A program made the position numbers and the translations under genes. From Solirubrobacteraceae bacterium (GTDB lineage: Bacteria; Actinomycetota; Thermoleophilia; Solirubrobacterales; Solirubrobacteraceae), in NCBI GenBank assembly GCA_017882375.1, contig JADGPP010000008.1:1-64000 (forward strand): DNA of 64,000 nucleotides, read 5' to 3'. Numbering within the stretch: position 1 is the first letter of the stretch; each line of letters starts with the position of its first letter. The notes under the pieces were generated by a model. It did no database searches, was not told where the DNA came from, and saw nothing but the letters and a program-made list of their open reading frames with translations. Shown here one piece after another: positions 1-9,351 of the stretch.

Positions 1-114
1 GATCGCGCCCGCCTGTACGAGCTGGCCAAGCAGCTGTACACCGGGTACGGCAACTACGAAGAACGCACGGCCGGGATCCGGCACGTTCCGGTGCTGCGCT
101 TGGCGCAGATCTAG
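1..114 (+). CDS. F420-dependent nitroreductase-like protein, C-terminal fragment
   Basis: Only the last 37 codons are in the window; the gene enters from the left edge. The visible tail contains 'YGNYEERTAGIRHVPVLRL'. This resembles the conserved C-terminus of deazaflavin-dependent (Ddn-type) nitroreductases, which usually end with a Tyr...Arg-Thr...Ile-Pro-Val-Val-Leu pattern. Those enzymes use reduced F420 as hydride donor, which fits the F420 biosynthesis genes at 22.9-30.6 kb. The TAG stop lies inside a CTAG shared with the convergent next gene. The assignment rests on a short tail, so it is tentative. Confidence 0.55.
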   Translation, partial: DRARLYELAKQLYTGYGNYEERTAGIRHVPVLRLAQI

Positions 115-701
115 TCGTGGCCGTGCGTCTCGCCGGCGGCCGCCGGAGGACGTGACTCCTCGGCCAGCGAGGTGATCGTCAGCGCGCCGCGCGCCGAGGA
201 CTCCAGCACCTCCGTGGCCTCCTCCAGCGAGCGTGCGTACAGCTCGACGAGCAGGTGCACGATGATGCGCGAGTCGTCCTCGTGCTTGTGAAAGCGCACA
301 TGCGTGAAGAACTCGCGCACGCCGTGGTCGCCGAATGCGGCGTATGAGAGCGCGTCGCCGGCCTCCGGTCCCGAGCAGCTCTCGACCTCGTCGGCGTCGA
401 CCTCCACGGTGCACGATGCCACCCACGGCGTCCCGGCGATCATCCGTTCCCAACGATCCTCGATCGGCTCGACCCGACTGTTGTTGAAGCCGAGGTGCGG
501 CTGGTCGTGCATGCAGTCCAGGCACTGCACGACGGCCTCCTGCAGCTCGTCGATCACTTCGGCGCGCTCGCCGGTGTCAGGGTCGATCTTGTGGATGCCC
601 TCGTAGTGGACCTGCACCTCCAGATCCTGCGACCAGCAGCGGTAGCAGCGAAGCCAGCTGCGCGCTCCGGTCTCCGGTGTCGAGCTCTCCATAGGGGCCA
701 T
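111..701 (-). CDS. Conserved hypothetical protein with two CxxC pairs
   Basis: The 196-residue protein is acidic and soluble, with no signal peptide or membrane segment. Two Cys pairs, C19-x2-C22 and C60-x2-C63, sit about 40 residues apart, as in a small zinc ribbon. The rest is predicted mixed alpha/beta without a family I recognise. A second ATG three codons downstream is an equally possible start. The gene converges on the preceding nitroreductase-like gene, and the two stop codons overlap in the palindrome CTAG. I do not assign a function. Confidence 0.6.
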   Translation of the reverse strand: MAPMESSTPETGARSWLRCYRCWSQDLEVQVHYEGIHKIDPDTGERAEVIDELQEAVVQCLDCMHDQPHLGFNNSRVEPIEDRWERMIAGTPWVASCTVEVDADEVESCSGPEAGDALSYAAFGDHGVREFFTHVRFHKHEDDSRIIVHLLVELYARSLEEATEVLESSARGALTITSLAEESRPPAAAGETHGHD

Positions 702-856
702 TGTAGGGCGCGCTCTCTCCCGCGCAGCCTCGGCGAGAGCAACGCGGGGTGCGGCGTGCCGGGGACTTGTCGTGATCCTTGCTCTTCAACGCCTCACCCG
801 GCGCGGAGCGGCCCGGCGCCACGTTCGGATTCGCGGCGCCGGACCTGTTCGCGGGA

Positions 857-1879
857 CTATTTCGTGCGTCCAACCTGTGTGGTCAGCGTCACCTGGGGCT
901 GACCCGAGCCGACCGCCGTTGCCTGGACCTTGAAGGTCAGCTTCCCCTTGCTGAGGCCGGAGACTTTGAGCACCGTGAACGTCGGGCTCGTGACGGTCGT
1001 GATCTTGAGTTTCCTCACTCTCCGCCGGGCTGCCTTGGCGATCGTCTTGCCGTGATTGACGAGCTTCAGCTGCGAGATCGCGAATTTGTCCAGCGGGCTG
1101 GACCAGGTCAGCGCGATCTGCAGCGATTTGGTGCTCGCCCCCACCGAGACGCTGTGCGTCTTGCCGGCGCCCTGTTTGAGCAGGTCGGTGAAGCTCTGCG
1201 GCGGCGTTTGGCATGTGATCGCGGCGCCGACCGTGTTCATCACCGACTGAAGCTGGCTGGAGTCGGTCAGCGGGAAGAATTGCCCGCCCGTATCGCTGGC
1301 GATCGTCTGCAGGCGCTGCTGGTCTTCGGCGGCTGCGACGCCGGGGCTGAAGCCGATCACGTAGGTCGGCACCTTGTGGGTCAGATGGCCGTTGTTGTAG
1401 GTGCCGATGTCGTGTCCGCCGTCGGTGAGGAAGATTCGCGCTTGCGCGCCGGGGTTGTCCGCATCGGACTGCGCGAACGCCGCGTTGTAGTCGGTGCCGC
1501 CGTTGTCAGCGAGAATCTTGGCTTCGAGCGCGGCGGCCATCGCAGCGCCGTTGGCACCCACCGCCTCGGGCGGGAACACGGTGTCAGCCGCCGGCGTCGA
1601 GCTTTCGGAGAAGTTGCCGCCGAACTCGATCGCGCCGAGGGTCGTGGCAGGGCTCAGGGTGTTGATCAGCAGCTTCAGCCCCTTGACGCGCAGCGTGCTC
1701 GGGTCGGTGCTCGCCATCGAGCCCGAGTCGTCGACGATTGCCTCGATGTTCGTCGCCGGAGTGCACGCGCTCGCGCTCGCCAGCGCGGGCGGCGTCGCCG
1801 CGCCGGTCGGAGCGGCGATCGCCGCGATGATGACTGCGGCTGTGACTGCGGCCGATAGTGAATGCCCCACACGCTTCAT
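857..1879 (-). CDS. Secreted von Willebrand factor A domain protein
   Basis: The 340-residue protein starts with a basic stretch and a long Ala/Ile hydrophobic segment (about residues 8-28) typical of a signal peptide. A vWA domain follows. Its metal-ion-dependent adhesion site is visible as D50-x-S52-x-S54 in 'IVDDSGSM', with a later 'FLTDGGHD' supplying the usual downstream Asp. The C-terminal ~120 residues look like a beta-rich Ig-type extension. It probably acts outside the membrane in protein binding or adhesion. It lies downstream of another secreted protein on the same strand (1952-3610) and may be co-transcribed with it. The ligand is unknown. Confidence 0.75.
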   Translation of the reverse strand: MKRVGHSLSAAVTAAVIIAAIAAPTGAATPPALASASACTPATNIEAIVDDSGSMASTDPSTLRVKGLKLLINTLSPATTLGAIEFGGNFSESSTPAADTVFPPEAVGANGAAMAAALEAKILADNGGTDYNAAFAQSDADNPGAQARIFLTDGGHDIGTYNNGHLTHKVPTYVIGFSPGVAAAEDQQRLQTIASDTGGQFFPLTDSSQLQSVMNTVGAAITCQTPPQSFTDLLKQGAGKTHSVSVGASTKSLQIALTWSSPLDKFAISQLKLVNHGKTIAKAARRRVRKLKITTVTSPTFTVLKVSGLSKGKLTFKVQATAVGSGQPQVTLTTQVGRTK

Positions 1880-1951
1880 TTGTACCTCCGGTGTTCGGTG
1901 TTCGTTTGCGCGACCAGCAGCTGTTGGTGGTTACACGCCGATCACGGTCTC

Positions 1952-3610
1952 TTAGCCGTGGTGCTTCCTTGTCCCCCTCACCTTCACGTGGAAGACCCTT
2001 ACCGTTGCTTTCCCGCCGAGCCTGGACTTGTAGCTGAGCTTGGCCGTGAGCTGAGCAGTCCTGCCCTTCGACAGCGCCTTCTTGACCTTACTCGAAGGCT
2101 TGACGGTGAGCCTGATCGCCACGCCGGCTCTGCCGCTCGCCGACACCTTGCCTGAGACAGTCGTCCGCGGGCGGCATCTGCCTTTGATCGGGATTTGCGC
2201 GCGCCTGCATTTCCGCTGCTTGACTGCCGCCGCTCCATGGCGCGAGATCGTCGCGGTCGGCACCGTTACCTCCACCGTCGCCGTCCCGTTCTGCACCGGT
2301 ACGAAGGCGATCGTGATCGCGCCATGGGAGTTGGCGTGGATGCTCTGTACGCGGTAGCCGCTGTTGGGAGACGGCGGAGTCGGTGCGGCGGGCGCCCAGG
2401 CGATCTTCGCGGCAAACGACGGATCCCGGTTGGCCCTGACGCCGGTGGCGGCGAGATCAAGGAAAACCTGCGCCGTGTCCAGACCGGCAGCCGTGCCGAC
2501 GTAGCTGATCGCCGCGACGCCGGAGGAGTTGGTCAGCACACTGCCGGATTTCGGGTTGGTCGCGCCGATCGAGTAGACGACCGGGCGGTTCGCGTACGGG
2601 GCGCCCGTGTTGTCCGAAGCCGTGACCAGGATGGTCGCCGTCTGCCCGACCGTGTGTGTCTGTGTGGCCGGCTGGATGGTCAAGCCGCTCGGAATCCGCG
2701 CACGGCTGACGATCGTGTAGATCGCGTGTTCACCCGGTTTCAGCGCTCTGTTGAGATGGTCGTCCCAGCTCACACCGGCCGCGTTATCGATCGGATTGGG
2801 ATCGATGTCGTCGTTGAAGACCGGCGCTTCGCCGGTGCCGGCGCGCACCGCCGCCCAGATGCCTCCGTCGGACGGGCTCGTCGTCGGGCAGCGTCCTTCG
2901 GCTTCCGGCACCACGTCCCAGCAGCCCGCCTGATAGTCGCTCCATGGCGGCGACGGCGGCGGCGCCTCGACGAATCCGCCGAACACACCCGTCGCTTCGT
3001 TCGCGCCCCCGATCTCGCGCAACGGCCCGGCCAAGAAGACGCCGGTGCCGAAGTCGCTTTCACCGGTCAACAGGTCGCCGGCGTAGATCGCGTGGAATCT
3101 CAGCAGTGCCGACGGCGCGGTGCTCAGCCCAGGGACCGATTCGCCGGTGACGTTCTCGACGTCGAATGTCGAAGTGAACTGCGGCTCGCCATTGACATAG
3201 CGTGTCGTGTCTTCGATCAGCGCATAGTCGTTGTTTTCGGCTTTCGCCGGGTCGCTGACCTTGAAGGTCGTGACCAGCTGGTACGGATCCTCCGGCGTGC
3301 CCGTCCCGGTCACGGCGCCCTGATCGACCGCGGTGTACTGCGATGTGAGCCCCGGCCCCTGGATGCCCTGGAACCCGAACACCTTCTTCTGCACGAACGT
3401 GGGGTTGCCGGCATCGGGGAAGCCCATGAAGAACCCGCAGTCGCCGACGGCTCCGCGGGCGGGGTAGAAGTTGTTGCCGGTGTCCGGGTAGCTGGACTGG
3501 CATTGCCCGAGCGGGGCGATCGACACGCTCAGCGGACCGCCGGGCAGCGTGACGGCTACTGCGGCGCTCCCGCAGATCGCCGTCGCGAGCAGCAGGCTGG
3601 CGGCGAGCAT
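1952..3610 (-). CDS. Large secreted protein with bacterial Ig-like domain
   Basis: I place the start at the ATG at 3610, because the following residues form a clean signal sequence ('MLAASLLLATAICGSAAVA'). The open frame extends upstream to 3850, but that part is Arg/Ala-rich and resembles antisense-type noncoding frame; an intermediate ATG at 3736 is also possible. The mature protein (about 550 residues) has an N-terminal unknown beta-rich region. Around the middle is a Big_1-like Ig domain (region beginning 'LTIQPATQTHTVGQTATI'), and the C-terminus is strongly basic (ends 'TRKHHG'). It is likely a surface or extracellular protein. No catalytic motif is visible. Confidence 0.65.
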   Translation of the reverse strand: MLAASLLLATAICGSAAVAVTLPGGPLSVSIAPLGQCQSSYPDTGNNFYPARGAVGDCGFFMGFPDAGNPTFVQKKVFGFQGIQGPGLTSQYTAVDQGAVTGTGTPEDPYQLVTTFKVSDPAKAENNDYALIEDTTRYVNGEPQFTSTFDVENVTGESVPGLSTAPSALLRFHAIYAGDLLTGESDFGTGVFLAGPLREIGGANEATGVFGGFVEAPPPSPPWSDYQAGCWDVVPEAEGRCPTTSPSDGGIWAAVRAGTGEAPVFNDDIDPNPIDNAAGVSWDDHLNRALKPGEHAIYTIVSRARIPSGLTIQPATQTHTVGQTATILVTASDNTGAPYANRPVVYSIGATNPKSGSVLTNSSGVAAISYVGTAAGLDTAQVFLDLAATGVRANRDPSFAAKIAWAPAAPTPPSPNSGYRVQSIHANSHGAITIAFVPVQNGTATVEVTVPTATISRHGAAAVKQRKCRRAQIPIKGRCRPRTTVSGKVSASGRAGVAIRLTVKPSSKVKKALSKGRTAQLTAKLSYKSRLGGKATVRVFHVKVRGTRKHHG

Positions 3611-3860
3611 CGCGCCCCGCGCGAGTGTTCCGCGCAACCTCAACGGTCGGGAGCGGCCGGGCGAGGCGTTGCGCCGCGCGCAGCGTGCCGGGCAACGCGC
3701 CGGCGAGCGCTGCGATGGTCGGGCGTCGCCGAACATCCTTGAAAGGTACGCGCGCTGCGCGCGGCGCGCTGCGCCCTGTGGACGCTTTGGCAGTCCGCTC
3801 TCGGCGCCCCGCGTGCCGGCGGCGCGGCTCGCACCTGCTCGGGAACTCACGCCGTCGGCT

Positions 3861-5648
3861 CTACCCGAACGTAAACGCGTAGCCGCTCACGCCCGGCGCG
3901 AAGCGCAGGCTCAGGCGGTGGCGTTCGTCGTGAGCAAGGGAGACGAGCGTGTACAGGCGCTGGCCGCGAACGCTGACCACTCCGGCGTGAACGTCGGCAC
4001 CTGCCTGTGGCGTGGAGATCGGACGCCCGTCGAGCAGCACCTGCACCGGTCGCGGGCTGCCACCCGCGGAGCTGAGCACGAGATAGACGTTCTTGGCCTG
4101 GAACTCGACGTCGATGCCGGCATCTTCGACCGCCGTCGCCGGTTGGCCGGCGATCTTCCACGTGCCGCTGAAGGCGAAGTCGTTGAGCGAGAGCGTGCCC
4201 GTCGGCGGGGGGCCGTAGTCGTGCACGCCGGTCTTCGGGGCGTCGATCCAGCCCCGCGCGCGCTCGGTGCCGAGGTATGTCTCCGGCGTCGCCTGTCCGC
4301 TGGGCACGATCACGTCGGCCGGGTGGCTCCTGGCGCCGACGTCGCCGCCGGCTTCGGCGAGCAGCGCGCGGATCGCCGTTTCGGTCTTGGCGTAGTCGCC
4401 CTCGCCGAACGTCGCGTAGCGGACCTGCCCGGTCGAGTCGATCAGGTAGTCGGCCGGCCAGTACTCGTTCCCGTAGGCGTTCCACGTGCCCATGGCGTTG
4501 TCCTGGACGACCGGGTAGTGCAGGCCGAACTGCCTGATCGCGTTGGCCACGTTGGCGGCGTCGTGCTCGAAGGCGAACTCCGGGGTCTCCACGCCGACGA
4601 TCGTCAGGCCGTCGCGGCGGTAGCTGGCGTCCCAAGCCTTCAGGTAGGGCAGCGTGCGGATGCAGTTGATGCAGGTGTACGTCCAGAAGTCGACCAGCAC
4701 GACGTGCCCGTGCAGGGTGGACAGCGACAGCGGGCGCATGGCCGGGGTGTTGAACCAGTCCTGGGTTTCGGTGAACTCAGGCGCCGGGCCGAGGTCGTGC
4801 AGGCCATGCGCGGCGGCGAGCAGCGTGGCCTGGCTGGCGTTGGCCGGCGCCGCCTTCACGCGCGAACCCGAGCCGCCGCAGGTCGAGGAGCCGTTGGCGG
4901 GCTTGAACTTTGCCTCACGGCCGCTGATTTCGTGCAGATGGCTCCTCACCGTTTCCGAGCACTCAAGCGACGCCGTCAGGTTGACGTCGGGGATGTGCTG
5001 GGCGACGAACTGGTCGAAGTTGACGTCGAGCTTGGCGATGATCGCGACCGCCGTGAGAATCATGATCGTGCCCAGCGCGCGCTGCAGCAGCGGGCCGCGC
5101 CCGGCGTTGCGGACGCGGTCGAACAGGCGCCTGCCGCCGAGCGTGAGGGCCAGCAGCACGACCGCCGAGCCGAGCGCGTAGGCCAGCGCGATCACGACCG
5201 TTTTCCCGCTGGCGGCGCTGACGGAGATGACTGCCGCGAGGATCGGGCTGGCGCACGGGGTGTACACGAAGCCCAGCGCCCCGCCGACGAGCATGCCCGA
5301 CCGGAAGCCGTCGCCGCGCGAGCGCGGGCCGAAGCGCGCCAGGCGCGACAGCGGCGCCTCGATGCGATCGGCGATGCTCGGCAGCAGCAGCGCCGCGCCG
5401 AACACGAGCAGCACGACGATCGCCACGTCGCGCAACGGGTCGCTGCCCAGTCCGACGCCGTCGACGACCTTCGCGACGCCGACGATCGTGACCGTGAAGG
5501 TGATCGACAGCCCGAGCACGATGCCCAACGGCCGGCGCCTGCCGCCGACGCCGCCGGCCGACAGCAGCGCCGGCAGCACAGGCAGCACGCACGGCGATAG
5601 AGCCGTGCCCGCTCCGGCGAGCACGGCAAAGCCGAGTAGCACGAGCAT
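3861..5648 (-). CDS. dipZ: DipZ-type CcdA/thioredoxin fusion protein
   Basis: The 595-residue protein joins a CcdA/DsbD-beta-like membrane domain (residues 1-205, about six helices) to an extracytoplasmic thioredoxin-like domain. The membrane domain carries the two redox Cys motifs 'LSPC' (C20) and 'YTPCASP' (C132). The thioredoxin domain has active site C326-I-N-C329 in 'FWTYTCINC'. The C-terminal ~140 residues form a beta-rich module, as in Mycobacterium DipZ. The family carries reductant from cytoplasmic thioredoxin across the membrane to periplasmic/exported thiols and cytochrome c maturation. A Cys-containing linker (about residues 230-265) separates the domains. The length is close to mycobacterial DipZ, so the gene appears intact. 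Confidence 0.88.
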   Translation of the reverse strand: MLVLLGFAVLAGAGTALSPCVLPVLPALLSAGGVGGRRRPLGIVLGLSITFTVTIVGVAKVVDGVGLGSDPLRDVAIVVLLVFGAALLLPSIADRIEAPLSRLARFGPRSRGDGFRSGMLVGGALGFVYTPCASPILAAVISVSAASGKTVVIALAYALGSAVVLLALTLGGRRLFDRVRNAGRGPLLQRALGTIMILTAVAIIAKLDVNFDQFVAQHIPDVNLTASLECSETVRSHLHEISGREAKFKPANGSSTCGGSGSRVKAAPANASQATLLAAAHGLHDLGPAPEFTETQDWFNTPAMRPLSLSTLHGHVVLVDFWTYTCINCIRTLPYLKAWDASYRRDGLTIVGVETPEFAFEHDAANVANAIRQFGLHYPVVQDNAMGTWNAYGNEYWPADYLIDSTGQVRYATFGEGDYAKTETAIRALLAEAGGDVGARSHPADVIVPSGQATPETYLGTERARGWIDAPKTGVHDYGPPPTGTLSLNDFAFSGTWKIAGQPATAVEDAGIDVEFQAKNVYLVLSSAGGSPRPVQVLLDGRPISTPQAGADVHAGVVSVRGQRLYTLVSLAHDERHRLSLRFAPGVSGYAFTFG

Positions 5649-5694
5649 CGCCCGAAAGCCTACGTGCGGCCAGTCGGACGGGCGCCGGTAACGC

Positions 5695-5919
5695 TCAGCG
5701 GCGCAGCATCACGTAGACGGCCGCCAGTGCGAACGCGATCTGCCCGAACGACAGAGCAGTGCCGAGGTTCGCCGCGCCCAAGGCGCCGGCGAGGGCGCTC
5801 GCCAGCACGAACGCAGCGAACATCAGCAGCAGGTCGACGCCGATGCTCGAGCGCCTCGTGCGCGGCCGGCGCTCGGGCGCCTTGCCGGGCTCGTCCGCCG
5901 GCGGTCTGCGCCGGCTCAT
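5695..5919 (-). CDS. Small two-helix membrane protein
   Basis: This 74-residue protein has an Arg/Pro-rich cytoplasmic N-terminus (residues 1-24) followed by two hydrophobic helices (about 29-50 and 56-73). Its ATG overlaps the stop of meaB as ATGA, so it is translated as the last gene of the meaA-meaB unit. I do not recognise the family. The tight coupling suggests co-expression, not a shared catalytic role. Confidence 0.6.
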   Translation of the reverse strand: MSRRRPPADEPGKAPERRPRTRRSSIGVDLLLMFAAFVLASALAGALGAANLGTALSFGQIAFALAAVYVMLRR

Positions 5920-6950
5920 CGCTCGCCTGCGCTGCGCTCGAGCGCCGCCACGAGCGCCGCCACGAGCGCGGCCGTGTCGAGCTGCGGATCCTGCGACCGC
6001 AGCAGCTGCTCGGCGGCGAGTCGCCCGCCGAGCGCGCGCAGGCCGCGCTCGCCGTGCTCGTGCGCGTAGTCGGCCAGCGCGTTTGCCCGCCGCGCGCGCA
6101 GCCGGCGCTCGGCCCTGTCGGCGCCTGCTCCGTGCTCGCGCAGCGCGGCGATCAGCTCCTCGATGCCCTGCGCCGGCGCCAGCGAGGAGACGGCCACGAC
6201 GCTCGTTGAGGTCGAGCCGAGCGAGCGCAAAGCCGCGCCGACGTCGCGCCTGGTGCGCATTGCGATCGTCCCGAGGTCGGCCTTGGTGACGACGAGCACG
6301 TCGGGGATCTCCATGATGCCCGCCTTGTAAAACTGCAGCACGTCGCCGCTGCCCGGCTGCACGACGACCGCCACCGTGTCGGCGACGTCTGCCACCTCCG
6401 TCTCGGCCTGGCCCACGCCGACCGTCTCGATCACCACGACGTCGAATGCCGCTGCCAGCGCGTGCGCCGCTGCGCGCGTCGCCCACGCCAGGCCGCCGAG
6501 GCGCTCGCCGGCCGACGTCGAGCGGATGAAGGTCTCCCGGTCGGCGGGGTCGAACTCGATGCGCGCGCGATCGCCCAGCAGCGAGCCGCCCGAGCGCCGC
6601 GAGCTCGGATCGACGGCGAGCATCGCCACGCTCTGACCCTCCGCGCGCCAGGCGCGCAGCAGCGCCGACAGCAGCGTCGACTTGCCCGCGCCGGGCGGTC
6701 CGGTGACGCCGATCACCTGGCCGGGCGCCTCGCCGCCAAGCGCGGCCGGCGAGACCTCTGCCAGCAGCGCCGCAGCCTCGCGGCGGTCCTGCGCGGTCGT
6801 GCTCTCCAGCAGGTTCAGCACGGCCGGCGCCGCGCTCAGATCTCCATCGCGCAGCCGCGCGCCGAGGGCGGCTCCGACCCCGTGGGCACCCAGACCGGAG
6901 GGACCCACCCCTTCGGGGCGTGTGCCCGTCGGCCGCGGTGCCCCGCTCAC
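5916..6950 (-). CDS. meaB: MeaB/ArgK-family G3E P-loop GTPase (mutase chaperone)
   Basis: The start is a GTG at 6950 that overlaps the mutase stop as GTGA, giving 344 residues. The Walker A motif GPPGAGKS is at residues 84-91. The family features 'VDPSSRRSGGSLLGDR', 'ETVGVGQAE' and the base-recognition motif 'TKAD' follow in order. MeaB proteins load and protect adenosylcobalamin in methylmalonyl- or ethylmalonyl-CoA mutases, using GTP hydrolysis. Coupling directly behind the mutase gene fits this role. The C-terminal helical dimerisation region is present. The first ~40 residues are Gly/Pro-rich and poorly conserved, so a start slightly further in cannot be excluded. Confidence 0.9.
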   Translation of the reverse strand: MSGAPRPTGTRPEGVGPSGLGAHGVGAALGARLRDGDLSAAPAVLNLLESTTAQDRREAAALLAEVSPAALGGEAPGQVIGVTGPPGAGKSTLLSALLRAWRAEGQSVAMLAVDPSSRRSGGSLLGDRARIEFDPADRETFIRSTSAGERLGGLAWATRAAAHALAAAFDVVVIETVGVGQAETEVADVADTVAVVVQPGSGDVLQFYKAGIMEIPDVLVVTKADLGTIAMRTRRDVGAALRSLGSTSTSVVAVSSLAPAQGIEELIAALREHGAGADRAERRLRARRANALADYAHEHGERGLRALGGRLAAEQLLRSQDPQLDTAALVAALVAALERSAGER

Positions 6951-9019
6951 GCCGAGCCGTTGACGGAGGCGACGCTGCCGGCCACCGGCACCGGGGCCTC
7001 CGCGCCCACCAGCTCGACGATGTCGCGCATGATGCGCGTGATGTCGAAGTCCTTCGGCGTGTACACCGCCGCGACGCCCGCCTCGCGCAACGCCGCCACG
7101 TCCTGCTCGGGGATGATCCCGCCGACGACCACCGGCGCCTGCACGCCGGCCTCGCGCAGCGCGTCGATCACCGCGGGGATCAGCTCGCGGTGCGAGCCCG
7201 AGAGGATCGACAGGCCGATCACGTGCACGCCCTCCTGCAGCGCCGACGCGGCGATCTGCGCGGGGGTCAGGCGGATGCCTTCGTAGACCACGTCCATCCC
7301 CGCGTCGCGCGCCCGCACGGCGATCTGCTCGGCGCCGTTTGAGTGACCGTCCAGGCCCGGCTTGCCGACGAGGATCTTCGGCCGGCGCCCGAGCTTCTCC
7401 TGCAGGCGCATGACCTCCTCGCGCAGCTCTGAGAGGTCCGCGTCGGGCGGCGCCGCAGAGGCCTCGCCGACACCGGTCGGCGCGCGGTAGCTGCCGAACA
7501 CGTCGCGCAGCGTGCGCGACCACTCGCCCGTCGTCGCGCCGGCGCGTGCGGCGGCGATCGTTGCGACCATCAGGTTCTGCTCGCCGCCCTTCGCCGCCGC
7601 CGCCTCGGCCAGCTCGGCCAGCGCAGCGTCGACGGCCGGCTGGTCGCGCTGCGAGCGCCAGCTGCGCAAGTGCTCGATCTGCTGCGCTTCGATCGCCGGG
7701 TCGACCACCAGGATGCCGCCCTCGGCGTCGGCCGTCAGCGGCGAGACCTCCGACTCGGTGTAGCGGTTCTGCCCGACCACGACCTGCTCGCCGGCCTCGA
7801 TGCGCCGGAGGCGCTCACGGTGGGAGTCGACCAGCGCGCCCTTCATGTACGCGACCGCCTCCACGGCCCCGCCGTGCTCGGCCACGACAGCCATCTCGGC
7901 ACGCGCGCCGTGCAGCAACTCGCCTACGAGCCCATCCATCACTATCGATCCCTCGAAGATGTCCGGGTACTCCAGGATGTCGGTCTCGTAGGCGAGCACC
8001 TGCTGGATGCGCAGCGACCACTGCTGATCCCACGGGCGCGGCAGCCCCAGCGCCTCGTTCCACGCCGGCAGCTGGATCGCCCGCGCGCGGGTGTCGCGCC
8101 CGAGCGTGACCGCGAGCGCCTCGAGCACGATCCGCTGCACGTTGTTCTCCGGCTGGGCCTCGGTCAGGCCGAGCGAGTTGACCTGCACGCCGTAGCGGAA
8201 GCGCAGCCGGCGTGGGTCCTGCACGCCGTAGCGCTCGCGTCCGAGCTCCTCCCAGAGAACCGACATCGCGCGCAGCTTGGCGTGCTCCTCGATGAAGCGA
8301 ACGCCCGCGTTGACGAAGAACGAGATACGCCCGAAGACCTGTTCCATCAGCTCCTGCGCCTCCGCGCCGCGCGTGCCGTTGTCGCTGGAGTGCGCCGCTT
8401 CAACGCGCTCGCGCGCCGCGTCGAGCACGGCGATCGCGTTGCTCATCGCATAGGCGATCTCCTGCACCGGCGTCGCCCCCGCCTCCTGCAGGTGGTAGGA
8501 GCAGATGTTGATCGGGTTCCACTTCGGCACGTGCTCGACCGTGTAGGCGATCATGTCGGCGATCAGCCGCATCGACGCCGCCGGTGGGAACGCGTAGGTC
8601 CCGCGCGCGAGGAACTCCTTGATGATGTCGTTCTGCGTCGTGCCCTGCAGCGCCTGTTGCGCCACCCCCTGATCCTCGGCGGCGACGATGTACAGCGCCA
8701 GCAGCCACGCCGCCGTCGCGTTGATCGTCATCGACGTGTTCATCTCCTCCAGCGGGATGCCGTCCATCAGCGCCGACATGTCGCCGCGGTGGGAGATCGG
8801 CACGCCGACCTTGCCCACCTCGCCACGCGCCAGCTCGTCGTCGGGGTCATAGCCCGTCTGCGTCGGCAGGTCGAAGGCGACCGACAGCCCCGTCTGGCCC
8901 TTGGCGAGGTTGCGCCGGTACAGCTCGTTGGACGCCTTCGCCGTCGAGTGCCCGGCGTACGTGCGCATCATCCAGGGCCGGTCGCGCTCTGGCAGCCGCG
9001 GGGATTGATCGCCGCTCAT
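6947..9019 (-). CDS. meaA: MeaA-type B12-dependent mutase (probable ethylmalonyl-CoA mutase)
   Basis: The single-chain 690-residue protein has an N-terminal CoA-mutase barrel and a C-terminal B12-binding domain with the base-off motif D-G-H-S-N-G near residues 557-562. Diagnostic barrel strings 'FDLPTQTGYDPD', 'MNTSMTINATA' and 'NICSYHLQEAGATP' match the MeaA/ethylmalonyl-CoA mutase subfamily. They differ from the methylmalonyl-CoA mutase pattern ('FDLATHRGYDSD', 'SISGYHMQEAGA'). The family rearranges (2R)-ethylmalonyl-CoA to methylsuccinyl-CoA. The neighbours ccr (upstream) and meaB (coupled) support the ethylmalonyl-CoA pathway. I chose the ATG at 9019; the longer frame reads antisense to the divergent clpS gene. 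Confidence 0.88.
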   Translation of the reverse strand: MSGDQSPRLPERDRPWMMRTYAGHSTAKASNELYRRNLAKGQTGLSVAFDLPTQTGYDPDDELARGEVGKVGVPISHRGDMSALMDGIPLEEMNTSMTINATAAWLLALYIVAAEDQGVAQQALQGTTQNDIIKEFLARGTYAFPPAASMRLIADMIAYTVEHVPKWNPINICSYHLQEAGATPVQEIAYAMSNAIAVLDAARERVEAAHSSDNGTRGAEAQELMEQVFGRISFFVNAGVRFIEEHAKLRAMSVLWEELGRERYGVQDPRRLRFRYGVQVNSLGLTEAQPENNVQRIVLEALAVTLGRDTRARAIQLPAWNEALGLPRPWDQQWSLRIQQVLAYETDILEYPDIFEGSIVMDGLVGELLHGARAEMAVVAEHGGAVEAVAYMKGALVDSHRERLRRIEAGEQVVVGQNRYTESEVSPLTADAEGGILVVDPAIEAQQIEHLRSWRSQRDQPAVDAALAELAEAAAAKGGEQNLMVATIAAARAGATTGEWSRTLRDVFGSYRAPTGVGEASAAPPDADLSELREEVMRLQEKLGRRPKILVGKPGLDGHSNGAEQIAVRARDAGMDVVYEGIRLTPAQIAASALQEGVHVIGLSILSGSHRELIPAVIDALREAGVQAPVVVGGIIPEQDVAALREAGVAAVYTPKDFDITRIMRDIVELVGAEAPVPVAGSVASVNGSA

Positions 9020-9062
9020 GCAGCAATTGTACGGTTGCGCCGCGCCCCTTATCCTCTTGTGC

Positions 9063-9350
9063 GTGAGCGAGACCGTCGAGGTGCCGCGAGTGGGAGGCCC
9101 GGGCAGCGGCTTGGGCGACGCGTGGAGGGTGATCGTGCGCAACGACAACCACAACACCTTCGAGCACGTCGCGCGCACGCTCGCGCGCTTCCTACCCGGC
9201 GTGTCGCTCGATCGCGGCCACGAGATCGCCAACGTGGTCCACAGCACCGGCCAGGCGATCGTCTTCACCGGCATGCAGGAGCCGGCCGAGCACTACTGGG
9301 AGCAGCTCAAGGGCGCCGGCTTGACGATGGCTCCCCTAGAGCAGGGCTGA
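9063..9350 (+). CDS. clpS: ClpS-like ATP-dependent protease adaptor
   Basis: The predicted 95-residue protein contains the ClpS fold signatures. 'VIVRNDNHNTFEHV' matches the N-degron pocket region (Asn-Asp...Phe), and 'ANVVHSTGQAIVFTGMQEPAEHYWEQL' spans the central helix and the later Glu/His positions (residues are split here by position: about 25-38 and 55-80). ClpS delivers N-end rule substrates to ClpA/ClpC. I favour the GTG at 9063, because the ATG at 9018 overlaps the divergent mutase start codon. Only 43 bp separate the two starts, so both promoters must lie within or beyond the opposite gene. No Clp ATPase is in the window. Confidence 0.8.
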   Translation: MSETVEVPRVGGPGSGLGDAWRVIVRNDNHNTFEHVARTLARFLPGVSLDRGHEIANVVHSTGQAIVFTGMQEPAEHYWEQLKGAGLTMAPLEQG

Positions 9351-9351
9351 C

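Noticed and set aside
3549-5600. 683-codon plus-strand open frame opposite dipZ
   Set aside because: It is Arg/Ala/Gly-rich without motifs and lies exactly antisense to the well-supported DipZ gene; long antisense frames are expected at this GC content.
6947-9019. Methylmalonyl-CoA mutase assignment
   Set aside because: Motifs such as TQTGYDPD and NICSYHLQEAGATP and the ccr neighbour fit the MeaA/ethylmalonyl type better.
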